Shown: in pieces, positions 12,406 through 23,906 of the stretch
How the letters are laid out: the number at the start of each line of letters is the position of its first letter
Position numbering within the stretch: position 1 is the stretch's first letter
Assembly: GCA_034509925.1 (NCBI GenBank)
Contig: CM067530.1
Coordinates: 6,878,001-6,942,000 of the forward strand
Reading direction: 5' to 3'
DNA: 64,000 nt
DNA from: Hirudinaria manillensis
Taxonomy: Eukaryota > Annelida > Clitellata > Hirudinida > Hirudinidae
The notes under the pieces: model-generated
What the model saw: the letters and a program-made list of their open reading frames with translations, nothing else
What the model was told of the DNA's origin: nothing
The model's database searches: none
Translations under genes and position numbers: made by a program

Positions 12406-15400
12406 ATGTCGCTTATAAATAGTGATATGCAAAACAAGTTACTTTGTGATGTATTGGAAGCTCAAAAACTGGATGAAAAGGGTCAATTCTTGGTAAGAAA
12501 TTGGAAGCACCGTTTTCGTCATATTTATTGTAATTATTTGGCATTTATTATTGCTTCAAGGACGCAGTCAGGAATTACATAGTGTGCCTAAAGTCAATAA
12601 GTGACAGATTACTTATTGAAAGTTATTCAACTGGTAAATCTTATTAATGCTCATCACTTTCAATCCAATTAGACGTATTTCATTGCAATAGGTCTTCAAA
12701 TATCAGAAACATCTTTAGAAAATGTTAAACTTTGTGTCATGTTGAGTGAAAGAATACAAGATATTTTTATAAAGAGAGAAAACAGGGAAAGTTGTTACTT
12801 TCTTAATTCAAAGTTACAAAAGGCAAAATGAATAGTGTGAGTAAAGATAAGTAATATATGTCCGGTCCTAATAGATAAAAAGTGCATATTTTATGTAATG
12901 TTCTCGTGCAAGCAATAGAATTCATGCACTATATCACTTTAACACATATAAAACAACCACGTAAACTTTAGACTTTCTAGAATGACCAAAATTTCTAAAC
13001 TATATAAAAATGTATTAAGTCTAAGACTAGGATTTTTAAAATATAACTTAATAGTTAATTTTGTCATAGTATAAGTTAAACTTTATAAAGTTGAGAAGAG
13101 TTACTGAATCACTTGGTATGGTCCAATGATGGGAGGTCAATGAACATAGACAGTATAAATTGGAATTATTTCCTAAGAATGTGTTCTGCATACCAACTAT
13201 CTCAGTTCCCTGTAAAAAAATTCTTTAGCTTCGACAGTTACATTGTTAACAAGACATGTTCATCAAGTTAACAAAGTACTATTAACCCTTAAACTGCCAC
13301 TTACCTAGGAAGATTGATATAGATATCCCACATACCATTTCAATGCTTTTTATAATGGAAAAAGTAATGTCTACATGGTCTGTCAGTTCAGATGCTCTGT
13401 GAAAAAGAACTTAGAACTAGTTATTGTCAGTTCTGGCAGTTGACATGTTCTTGTGTTTTTTCCATAGTTGGTTGCCTGACGAAATTTCAGTGGGAAGCAC
13501 TCTTGGTTTTGTAGCTAATCTTTTAGTTAATAAATTTGTGGTAAATATACTTTTGTCATTTAGTCCAAAATAACTAGATGATCACATTCTTCTTCATAAA
13601 ATAAAGAAATATTGGATTGAAAATTTCTTCATTTATGTTTGTTTTAATAACGATACATTTCATATGAACCAAAAAAAATTATTACTTAATTGTTAAGTTA
13701 ACTATTACAATTAAACGGAATGTTCATAGCCTTAATTATTTATATATTGTTTGTCTTTACTTTGACAGATCATTTTGCCTTTCTTTTTATTTTGTATTAT
13801 TTAATTTCTGATAATAATATTTTAAAATATTTTAAATTCTGGTACTTTTTGAAGCATCTTGCAAAGTGCAATGTGATCTCTATAACTCTGGAATAAGGTT
13901 AATGTTACCATTGTATAACTAAATTCATAGTTTCCAAATTAATGATGAGCATTTTCATGATATACAAGTTTCACTAATAATAAATTAATATCCACAGTGT
14001 TTACATTGATGACACGTTGAAGTTAAATCAAAACCTCATGAGAGCCCATGAGGAAAGAATCAATAAGTTTTTTGTTGGAAACAAGCAACATTCCCTTAAC
14101 ATGGTCAAAATTCTGGAGCTCAGTTACTCTGTTTTTTCTGAGCATTTAAAAAAATTAATTTTAATGTTCAATTTACAGAATCTAACGCTTCATAGGAAAA
14201 TAAGTGAAAATATGGCTATTGCGGAGCGGCACAGAGCAAACGTAATTGTTGCCATCGTTTTGTTATATTCAGTTTATGTTTTTGCAAGTTTAAAATTTCC
14301 GGACATGTTCTTAACATTTATTAACAAAATCGCTTAACTAATTTTAAGTTAGAAAAGAAAAGGGATGAAAAAATGCATCAGATAATTGAGGAAACTGAGA
14401 GGTTTTTAAAAAGTTCCTTTTTTAAGAAACTATTATTTAATTTAAACAAACTTTCTGACACCTTCAGAAAATTCAGAAGCCGGGAATGCTTGAGTGAATT
14501 TGAAATCCATCAGAAGAAAGTTTACTCTGATGTCTTAAAATTTGAAATGAATGACGTTTGTAATTTGGTTTGTTCATAAAGATTCGTGATTATCAAGATA
14601 TTTGCTTTCCCTCCAGAGTTCATTTGAGGGTTTGAGGGCAACGGACAAAGATAGTTTTGATGAAGACTTTATTTCTGACTTAATTGGACAAATTCTAAAG
14701 TGATTATATTAATTAAGATTTCATTCATAATAATACTTTTATTTATCTTTTAATATTTACTTTATCTTATTGAAAACAGCTGATGCACAGGAGATGTAAT
14801 GGTTTAAGAGATAGTCTTGAGGGATATCTTGACAAGACATACATATTCATTAATCATTTCTGTGACATTATGACTTTTGTTTATTTCTGTCTTAATGACA
14901 AATTAAGCAAAGGCTGAGTTTCATGTCTAGAGCCCATATTTTTGAAGCATTTAAGAAGAAAATTATTTTTGCTTTATTGGTCTTTTTGATTAGTATTTAA
15001 CAAAATTATTTTTGTTTTATAGGTCAAAAGTCCATCCCTTAAAAATCTACTTACAAAGAGAGCAGTTCAAAATATGTTTTAAACTAAAAGAATTACTTGA
15101 CAAAGCTACCAATGATCCCCAATCTGGCTCAAATTCCACTGGTTTGCTTAATTCATGACCTAATTTTCTTGATTTATTTTGTTATTTGAAATTAATTTTT
15201 TCAGAAGTTAGAGACGAGGCTTTATTGCATACAAAGAGAACCTTTGGTGAAGTACTAAAGATGTTTGTTTTTGTTTATGAACAACTGGATAACACTGGGA
15301 AGTTATTGATTTTAAATAAATGTCTTGAAGCTCACTTTTTCGGACCAATTTGGGATTTTTTGAAAGATCTGTTTAGGTTTGCCAATAATTATTACTTGTT

Positions 15401-16406
15401 AATCAGTAACAAATGTTTAAATGGTATTCATAAAGATTGTCTCTTGGTGAGGCTGAGAAGCACTTATCATCCCTTATGAGTTTTTACAAAAGTGCAAAAT
15501 TAAATCCTTCCTGTGTGGGAGTGCCAGAGAAATTTCAAATGGTTCTTGAAATGAATCCTTATGAAGAAGTCATCACAAGTTTATCTTCACTTGTTAAATG
15601 TCAGCCTCTATCATCTAAATTGAATTGCATATGTGAGTTCAAGCATTCTTATGCAACTTAATTTAAAATATTTATTATATTATCTTACATTTATTATGTT
15701 ATAAATGAAACCTTGAGAAATGTTATGACCTTTTTCTATACAATTATTAATTATTAGAAATCACTGTGATTTTTAAATATTTTAGCTGAAGCCTTCCACA
15801 GCATATGTAATTGTGTCAAACATTACAGTTTTGTAAATAAAGTGGAGTTGCCTGAATTGTAAGAAATTTTACTTAAAATCAAATTGTTCAAATTCAAAAT
15901 TATTTAATTAGTTGAGCTTTAAAATAATAATAACCGGTCATGGAATTAGTTTAAGTTTTTTTATTTCATAAATAAAAAGAGGAGCCGATGAATTATTGCC
16001 TATTTTGTCATTTTGTCTCCTTGCAAGCGATTCACCTTCCATTCTCTTGGAATGCAACATCCTCATGGATCTTTTGGATGACAGGTCTGCAGTTTCTGCT
16101 TCAGATCTTTTGGTGATGTAATAATTATTAAATGATTGAAAATACTCCTTTTGCCATCTTCTTTACGTTAAATGTTTGTCGTAATCATTTTTTTTAATGT
16201 TCGTTACATTAATTTAAGTCATTATTATTACTTAGAAGTAAGTATATTCATGTGAACAAATTTATTCATTATTTTCTGTTAATTTCAGTCAGCTCTTGGG
16301 AGAAAATGGTTTTTGCTTGGCATCAGTTTTAACAGCACTGGATTATTTGTCAAAGCTTAATGCTGATATTAAGAATAGAAATCTAAGTACAGTTTTAGAT
16401 AATTAA
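12406..16406 (+). CDS. VPS9D1: VPS9 domain-containing protein 1 homologue
   Basis: Endosomal protein with an MIT-like N-terminus and a C-terminal VPS9 (Rab5-GEF-type) domain. Starts at ATG 12406 (MSLINSDMQNKLL); exon 2 (DAVRNYIVCLKSISDRLL) and exon 3 from about 12693 align with the N-terminal helices. Middle exons near 13999-14110, 14180-14240, 14350-14560 and 14618-14700 resemble the coiled linker (NLTLHRKISENMAIAERHRA; SSFEGL). The VPS9 part begins near 15024 (HPLKIYLQREQFK), continues 15205-15371 (RTFGEVLKMFVFVYEQLD), about 15433-15630 (PSCVGVPEKFQMV), 15786-15860, 15981-16083 (ELLPILSFCLLAS) and 16290-16406 (GENGFCLASVLTALDYLSKL). Stop TAA at 16404-16406, AATAAA at 16656. The end of exon 3 is unclear: the frame meets TGA near 12829 and the donor before it is weak. 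Confidence 0.82.
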
Positions 16407-17241
16407 CTTTTTAATTTAATTAAATTTTGTGTATAAATGTTTGTATTCAATAGTAATTTAACAGTAAAACTTACAAGAACACTATTTGGTTTAATAATCC
16501 AAAGGGGAGGCATTCTTAGAATATAATTTATTGGTAATGTAATAAAATTACTTTTCAAATGTATTGGACTATTTTCTCTATTTGCCATTTTTTACTTAAA
16601 GCTGTTTGATTTTTTTTAGTTAAGAGGTTAGATATGTTTAATCATTTTCTGCATCAATAAAGACTTTTTGATGAAAATGATTTAGATTTGTGCTTCACTA
16701 GAAAATGATTGCATAAAGGTCTTTCAATCGTGCAATACAATATTTATATTGTCATTTCTTCCAACATTCAAAATTTGGTCATTGGCTACATTCTAATTTG
16801 CTTTGCTTTTGTCTTTTTAAACTTTTTTCTGGATCAGCAGTTTTCAGTACAGTCATTCTCAGAAATTAATTAGCAATGTTGAAGGTCATTTGGAAGAGAC
16901 TAGATTTTTCTATTAGATTTTCTATGACTATGAGTAACATCCTTACCAAACATTAATATAGACTGATTCTGATATTTTATTTGAGATTGATGAACAACAA
17001 TTTCAGGGTTTTTTTGTCACGTGTTTGATGCTCAGGAGAAAAAGTAGTCAACTGTTTCAACAATTTAGTTGTTGCGTGTGCGTTGTTATTTTCTGACTTG
17101 AGGAACAATGTTTTCTTCAAACCGATCCATTTAAATGTCATGTTTTGCAAGTTTGATAGCAAGTAGAACACCAGGGAAAATATCAAACTCACAGTGGGAT
17201 TAGAATTACTTGGTCCTCAGGATGCTTGGAGGCGAACAGCG
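16407..17241. other. 3' UTR and AT-rich spacer
   Basis: VPS9D1 3' UTR with AATAAA at 16656-16661, followed by AT-rich sequence without recognisable coding content. Open frames on the minus strand at 16403-16588 and 16977-17192 look random. Confidence 0.4.
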
Positions 17242-17622
17242 ATAATAATAATAATAATAATTCAGTTGATTTGAGTGGCATACGCCCAGATGGACTTCAA
17301 GGCCACTCAGGGGAAAGGGAGTGACTTTCCCTGAAGAGAAGGGTCTTTAGGGCGGTGTGGAAGCCGGATGGTTCATGGTTCGTTACTGATGATCCAGTCT
17401 GTTCCATGTCAGTGGGCCGACGACATCGATGTCCCTGCCGATGAAGCGTAGGACGATTGGCGTGTGGGCCTCTTGATGTGGACCTGAAGCCACTTCTGCC
17501 CTGGATATGCTCTCTACGGGTAAATGACAGGTAGGATGGTGCATGGCCTAGGAGCGATTTGAAGACCAGCGTGGCGATCTTGTAGTCGATGCGCTGGTGG
17601 ATGCGCAGCCAGTGTAGCTCAT
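17242..17622 (-). mobile_element. 5'-truncated CR1/L2-like LINE fragment
   Basis: On the minus strand this encodes the C-terminal end of a non-LTR retrotransposon reverse transcriptase: LHWLRIHQRIDYKIATLVFK, then a frame change, FIGRDIDVVGPLTWNRLD (matching the family's GxxAFSVAGPxLWNxLP block) and LKTLLFRESHS. It finishes in a short 3' UTR and an (AAT)n tail (ATA repeats at 17242-17262 on the plus strand), as in CR1/L2-type elements. Base composition is clearly more GC-rich than the flanks. The frameshift and 5' truncation show an inactive copy. Confidence 0.8.
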
Positions 17623-17623
17623 A

Positions 17624-18126
17624 GAGTTTATTTGCTTTGAATTAAAGGTTTTGGTTCACTGCTATGCGAAAGTGCGCAAGTTTTGGAAACAAATATCTCG
17701 GAAAGTAAGTGTCTGACATTATTTCTGGATTAATACAATAAAGTATGGTTTATTCTGAATAGAATGAGATGTTATTTGTGAAATATGGTTTAGTTTTAAT
17801 GCGAGTTTATTTGCTTTGAATTAAAGGTTTTGGTTCACTGCTATGCGAAAGTGCGCAAGTTTTGGAGACAAATATCTCGGAAAGTAAGTGTCTGACATTA
17901 TTTCTGGATTAATACAATAAAGTATGGTTTATTCTGATTAGAATGAGATGTTATTTGTGAAATATGGTTTAGTTTTAATGCGAGTTTATTTGCTTTGAAT
18001 TAAAGGTTTTGGTTCACTGCTATGCGAAAGTGCGCAAGTTTTGGAGACAAATATTTCGGAAAATAAGTGTCTGACATTATTTCTGGATTAATACAATAAA
18101 GTATGGTTTATTCTGATTAGAATGAA
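17624..18126 (+). repeat. 179-bp tandem repeat, about 2.8 copies
   Basis: Units start at 17624, 17803 and 17982 with the same opening word GAGTTTATTTGCTTTGAATT and differ at only about two positions per copy. The third unit breaks off near 18126. Each unit contains an AATAAA, and the first two contain AAAGTAAGT. Confidence 0.95.
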
Positions 18127-19140
18127 TGTTTAATTATATTTTTTGATTAAGGTTTGAGGGCAGTTTTTTGTTTTGTTTGCTTACGTTTGATAGCTTCCGC
18201 AGGCTTTTTTATCGGGGATATACTGTATGTTGAGCGTCCGATAGCTTCACATGATCACATTCTCTTGTTGAACATTGGCTTGGCTGCCTTTGATGCGATA
18301 AATAAGTCTGACAAAATACCTTAAAATTTGTATGCATATGGTTAAATTTACGGCGGACACTTTTGTGATATGCTTAATAATGTCACGAAAATCAAAATTT
18401 TTACATAATTATGCGAATTAAGTAATTTAATTGAAATTGTTAGATTATAGAAGTTAATAACAATCTTTAAAGTATTGATTGATATTTTTATTTAATCTAT
18501 CCTCAAACATTTAGCGATGCCTTGTTGTCGCGTGGAAATGTGCATCTCTGTTAGCGAATATACGTGAATTTTGCCGGCGCCATTTTGTTTCGGATTTGAT
18601 CCGTTAGCGGTCGGAACTTCTTTGTATTTTTGAAGTTGGTGAGAGTGTTTGCATTAGATGTAAAATTTAAATCAAGTTTCTTTGATACTGGCAACCTATT
18701 ATTTCTTTCATCATAAATCTTGCATCGTGTCAGTAATTCACATGTTAAAGCATGGCCTAGGATATAGATTTAACGCAGACCTAATTTAGCATGACAACAA
18801 ATCCCAGATGTGGTAATGATAAATGCCCAGTCAAATAATTATAATTCACACATGAAAACTGAAATAAACAACTCTCCTTTTACACAATCTTCCATAACTT
18901 GTGTCAGTTTAGTAATTAGTTTTTGGCATAATAATTACTAGAAATGTACTGTATATTGAATTGCCATTGTTGATGCTTACTGGAATGCTGCCCTGTTTGG
19001 ACAGGATGCAATATTTTAAGAGACTTGAGATTTTTCAAGTTGCTGGATTAACTTGTAATTTTTTGTGATGCAAATTAATATTTTTGAGACATTTTGACTT
19101 GATCAATGGCTGTAATTTATGTTGCATTTATAGGTGTGAA
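18127..19140 (+). promoter_or_regulatory. Probable SRSF7 promoter and non-coding first exon
   Basis: A GC-richer patch at 18570-18640 contains GGCGCCATTTTG (18577-18588), close to a YY1 core-promoter site. It is followed by a candidate 5' UTR exon with donor GGTGAGA (exon end about 18638). The matching acceptor would be TTATAG just before 19134, seven bases upstream of the SRSF7 ATG. The rest is AT-rich. Confidence 0.45.
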
Positions 19141-20768
19141 ATGTCAAGATACAGAGGATCCACTCTGGATTGCAAAGTTTATGTTGGGGACTTACCCAAA
19201 GATGCTACAGAAAAGGAATTAGAAAGAGCCTTTGGATTTTATGGTCCAATCAGGAATGTCTGGGTAGCAAGAAATCCATCAGGATTTGCATTTGTAGAAT
19301 TCGAAGATGCAAGAGATGCTGAGGATGCAGTCAGGGCACTAGATGGATCGTATGTTTGACGCAAACTTTTGTACACATTAGTCAATGATGCAAAAACTAT
19401 TCAATCTTGTGTTATTATATTTTAATAAGCATTGCACATAAAGCATATGGTAAATCCTTTACTATTATAGCATTTTGTTTAGGAATAATTATAATTCTGA
19501 GATGCTTCTTTAGACTGTCAGATGTTAAATTAACAAAAAATCTTTTAATTGGCCAGGTCAATTTGTGGTGTCCGGGCACGAGTGGAGTTTTCCACAGGAA
19601 AATCTAAACCAAAGCCGTGGCAGGTATCTCCTCGGAGAGGACCATTACCCTCGAGAAGAGCTTTTGATCCAGAAGACAGATGCTATGAGTGTGGACAAAG
19701 GGGGCATTATGCCTATGACTGTGAGATCCGACTTAATAAGCGCAAGGGGATGTTAGTAAGGATAGACGATATATTTTTGTTAAAAGTGATTTGTAATGCA
19801 TGTGAATGTTTGATATTGGCCAAAATTCCATCCTCATTAATGTTTATATATGCATCATATTTTAGAGGCGATTAACGATGCGACCAACCGAAGTAAGATT
19901 TCATAAGACGTCAACTCGACCCTGTCATCAGTCGATGATCGAGAAAGCGTCTACAAACGCTCGATATTGCCTCTTCATTTGAGCCACCCCTGTAATGATA
20001 ATTGTTTCTACCAATAAGATTTTAATCAACCAACATTGAAACATTTGAGTCGATTGATACTTCAGCATCTGGACTCAGAGTTAAGTTGGTTAAGTGATTT
20101 GATAAATCGAGAATTGTACGTATCTATGTGCTTGTGATTAATGTATCAGGCCAAAGAAATACTTTTAAATGATGCATTTTGAAAAATATGTTAACACTTC
20201 GAATTTATTTCCAAAAAACAGCTCTTCCAGATCTTATGGGAGATCAAGAAGTCACAGCAGGTAGGGTATTGCTATGACTTAAATTAAGATATTAGTGGTT
20301 TAAGTGATTTATAGCGGTTTAGTGGTTTAATACTGATGCTTGCAGGAATAGGTCACACTCAAGGAAGAGGCGTTCTTCAAGATCTAGATCGAGAAATTCC
20401 AGGGATAGGTCTCGAAGCAAATCTAGGGATAGGTCACGGAGCAGGTCCAATGCCAAATCCCGGAGTAGGTCGAGAAGCAGATCCAGGACTCCTTCTAAAT
20501 CTAGAAGCAGGTCACCAGAAAGATCAAAGACAAGGTCTAGAGGTCGTTCCAGGAGTAAATCAAGGGATACTCATAAGAGCAAATCGAGAAATCAACGTAC
20601 CAATTCCAGAGACAAATCAAGGTCTGGTCACGTTACAAACTCTTATCTCCGATCATGTCTGACTTCTTTCTAATTCGATTTAGATCCGCATCCAGGCGTT
20701 CTAGGAGCAGATCTGATTCAAGATCTCGCAGTAGATCAAGGACAGACAAAAGTCGAAGTAGGAGTTGA
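19141..20768 (+). CDS. SRSF7: SR splicing factor of the SRSF7 (9G8) type
   Basis: Nuclear pre-mRNA splicing and export factor. The first coding exon (19141 to about 19348) encodes the [23 protein letters not shown] with RNP2, and [17 protein letters not shown] with RNP1. The second (about 19556-19750) completes the RRM ([16 protein letters not shown]) and adds a CCHC zinc knuckle, [14 protein letters not shown] (CX2CX4HX4C), which separates SRSF7 from SRSF3. Exons near 20222-20260, 20345-20622 and 20685-20768 encode a long RS domain ([12 protein letters not shown] ... DKSRSRS), stop TGA at 20766-20768. The intron after the knuckle has an ambiguous donor: the next exon needs phase 2, which fits GAT/GTTAGT better than the nearby GTAAGG. 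AATAAA at 20873. Confidence 0.92.
19863..19995 (+). promoter_or_regulatory. GC-richer intronic island in SRSF7, candidate poison exon or autoregulatory element
   Basis: Within an AT-rich intron, a block of about 130 bp is rich in GAC, CGA and TCGATGATCGAG-like words. A small potential exon, AG/AGGCGATTAACGATGCG.../GTAAGA (about 19866-19892), would put TAA in frame if entered in phase 2. SR-protein genes commonly autoregulate through such poison cassettes. This is inference. Confidence 0.3.
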
Positions 20769-20948
20769 AACTTTTGGGGAGGCTCTGAAAAGCCCTTCAG
20801 AAATGACTAACTGGATCCGACCAAATTTTGTTTTATACAAACATAGCGCTAAAAACATCCTAATGCAATTGTAATAAAAGTTTGTGGAACAAGAAAATCA
20901 ATTGCAAATCAATCCTTGAAGTTTCAGTGGCTTTATTTTGATGATTCA
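20769..20948. terminator. Facing poly(A) signals of convergent SRSF7 and AMPK beta
   Basis: Plus-strand AATAAA at 20873-20878 serves SRSF7. Minus-strand AATAAA (TTTATT at 20932-20937) serves the AMPK beta gene. The two 3' UTRs very probably overlap. Confidence 0.65.
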
Positions 20949-22542
20949 TCAGATAGGCTTGTACAGTACGGCCGTTATATATTTTTTCCTGTATCTGTAT
21001 GTGGTCCCCAGCACCAAAACACCATCCTGGGTCATTAGACATTATTAGGTAAAGATTATGTCATCCCTATTCAACCTCAGTCAAAAATGTACCTTTATCG
21101 ATAGGGTGTAGAGGTGATTTAGAACTACGTGTGTTGGCTGCATTAATATAGTTGGATCACACTGGAAATTAGAACGCAATCTATTTTAGAAGTTAAGAAC
21201 GAGCAACGTTGGTGTCATTACCTGTTGAGGTGTTTCATTGTTCAAAATAGTATTACTGAGGTGAGGGGGTATCAAGGGTGGACCGCTCCTCATGAAGGTG
21301 TAGCCAGAACCCCTCGGTGGTACTTCTTGAGTCCACCCTGAGTTTGAAGGGGTTAGGCAGATTCCTAAAAGACGATGCCGTAGTAATTAGCCGCAGTTAT
21401 CCGGTAATTGCAAAAGACTCGACTGACCTGTTGCCCTGCAGTCGTCTACAGTTAAAGCTGCAAATACGTCACAGTCAGATTTGGTGATGGTGAGGACATT
21501 TGATTGATGGCCTTCGGGACCACTAATTACTGGCTGTAATAATTACATACAAGGTAATGGGAACTCCCTTTAACACCAGAAAGTCTAGCCGGTCATTATG
21601 CGAAAATATTTGTGAGGCATTTCCAACCTCATTTATGTCAACTCTCCATTCTCCGTCGACGAGGAACCTGTATTCATGCCTTCCCTGGATGAGCTCCTTG
21701 ATTGTAAAAAATTCTGTACCGCTGCAGAAATGCTCATTTTAATATCCAAACGTTGATAATGTTTGAGAAACCAAACTTGATGTAAACCTTTTGACCATAG
21801 GCAACTTGGTGTTCCAGTTATCATAACTTCCTGATAGGAAGACATTGTCAGCCTTTGCATTCCATCTAAAGACAGCATTGACTTTAGGCCCAATGTCAGC
21901 TGGAGAGTCTTTTCCTTGAGGCATGTTAAGTTCATTGGAGAAATGCTAAACAATTATAGATGGATGAAATTACAAATATTTAATAAATTACTAAACATTA
22001 AATTTAAACAAATGACAATATTCCATTACAAGACCAACTCAAGATGGAGTTAATAATGAGGGGGAATTGAGTTAGGTGACTCTAAATAAAAAAGAAAAGT
22101 ATGTATTTCATAAACAGTCAAAAAAGAATGATTTTTTTAGAGACTATTTGCAAGCTTTATATTCTATTTGTGTTCCTATATTTGTATGTAGCCATGGTTA
22201 AAAATTAAGCTTACAAATTTATCAAAAAACAATTGAATTACGTTAAAAACACAACACAATAACAAGGCTGGTTATGAACCTGTATCCAATCAGGTCTACC
22301 AAATTCGCTATTGCAGTACTTTAAAAATATATACCAAAAATGTTCATTAATAGTTAAGATCTAATCACTTATCAAGGTTCTGCTTGGCAAAGTAAAAAAT
22401 GAATCACCAAAGGTATAAAAATGATTACCAGATCCCAATCCATATTAAGAAACACATTTCTATCACTACTTGATTGTGAATCTGTTGTGTCTTCCACTAA
22501 ACCAAAGTTCTCTGGAGTAATTTGCGCCGTTTCTATATCCAT
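20949..22542 (-). CDS. PRKAB: AMP-activated protein kinase beta subunit
   Basis: Scaffold and glycogen-binding subunit of AMPK. Start ATG 22542 (MDIETAQITPENFG), exon 1 to about 22430. The exon from about 21950 to 21790 encodes the start of the CBM48 domain (FRWNAKADNVFLSGSYDNW) up to LPMVK. The next exon, about 21726 to 21571, continues with SGTEFFTIKEL and RHEYRFLVDGEW, keeping the glycogen-contact Trp residues and the Ser equivalent to Ser108. A very short intron near 21530-21570 leads to the SDCDVFAALTVDD exon. Then come GSGYTFMRSGPPLIPPHL (about 21380-21222), CDPTILMQPTHVVLNHLYTL (about 21156-21088) and the last exon 21023-20949 (TYRYRKKYITAVLYKPI), the alpha/gamma-binding C-terminus. 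No Gly follows Met1, so this start offers no N-myristoylation site. Confidence 0.93.
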
Positions 22543-23906
22543 TTATAAAAAATTAACCTTCAGTCCTTCAACTATATTATAAAGTTGACCTTCAGCAACA
22601 GTTTTCTATCTTGGTGGACTAAAACTGAGTTTTAACTGTAGATTAATTGGTCAAATAAGTCTAACAACACCCCCTATTAACACCTTTGCGAAGTGCACAG
22701 ACCGACAAGCGCGTTCGACTCGCGCAATTGAAACGTAAACATGGATAGAACATTGCCCTGCCATCAACTTTGGAAATTGTAAGCAATACAAAGCATTGTG
22801 TAAATTCATTGTTTAATAAATAAAGTATTTGTAAACACTGTTTAATCGTTATCGTCTTATGCAACGATTGATTTATTTGGCTGATCATACTCAGGAACAG
22901 TCAAGGTTGAGACAAAGCCTGATCTCCAAACTGACAATAGTACAAGAAAATGCATACACAACAATTAAAACTAATTAGTTGTCTAAGAATTTGATGGATT
23001 CAAATTTTTGTGAACCATTCGTATAGTTCAAAGACAAAATTAGTTCCCTGCATTTAAGTGTCAAAATTTTGAGGTGCATGAACTCGAGGGAGAAAAAAAT
23101 TAACCGGAGGGAGGGGGAACTTAAAAAATAAATGTAAGAAATATTCAATTTAATGATTAAATCTGCATACCCCCGCTTCCCAGGCACAACATTTGTTCTT
23201 TCTGTATCAATACCACAGGGAGCACACCTCGAGCTCTTCTAAGATCCGCCACTGCAGGCCATTAGGATATTGCAGGATATTACTAAATTCACTATTACAA
23301 CCTCCAATGCTAGGGAATACTGACTTCTACATAATCCTAATCAAGACAATTCAGTGACTATGAATGAACAAGTGAATATATTTATAAATTATAAATATTA
23401 CGTATTTTGTTAGTTGCTTTCAGAACTACAGATACAATTAACATTTCCCTGTATCACCAATATTTATTGATAAGATATTACTAAAGTCAAAATAATTATG
23501 TTGACCCATAACCCATGACTTTGGGAACTCTGAATTAAAAAATGGATAACATATTATAATATCTCACACTTTCCACAACAAAGAATTTAAAGTTCCCTGC
23601 CCAGCATTTGAAAATCCTTGAGGGAAGTTTCCCAAAACACTACTACTTTGCAGATACTTCCAAATATTTAACTTGTTACAGATTTTAAGTTGATTGCTTT
23701 TAAATCAATTTTAAAATGACTTGTAGCACCCCAATACATACTCCAAACAAATGCACAAAAAATTGCAAAAATGTACTTTTAATAAATCCAATTAATCAAC
23801 TTAAATCCTGGTTAAAAATTTCAATGCTTTATTCCTATTGCATGCAAAAATATATCAAGCTGCCTTGACAACATGAATATGACAAAGAGCAGTTATCCAC
23901 ATTACA
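22543..23906. other. Spacer between AMPK beta and LIN52
   Basis: AMPK beta promoter side and LIN52 3' flank, AT-rich throughout. LIN52 poly(A) signal (TTTATT) at 23828-23833. The minus-strand open frames at 22661-22888 and 22975-23187 show no family features. Confidence 0.4.

Noticed and set aside
17624..18126. 179-bp array as duplicated exons of a neighbouring gene
   Set aside because: The open core does not match VPS9D1 or SRSF7 and the third unit has lost its donor; kept only as a finding.
20336..20662. 108-residue open frame rich in Gly, Pro and Asn
   Set aside because: It is an out-of-frame reading of the SRSF7 RS-domain exon; the RS frame has the correct splice phases and family match.
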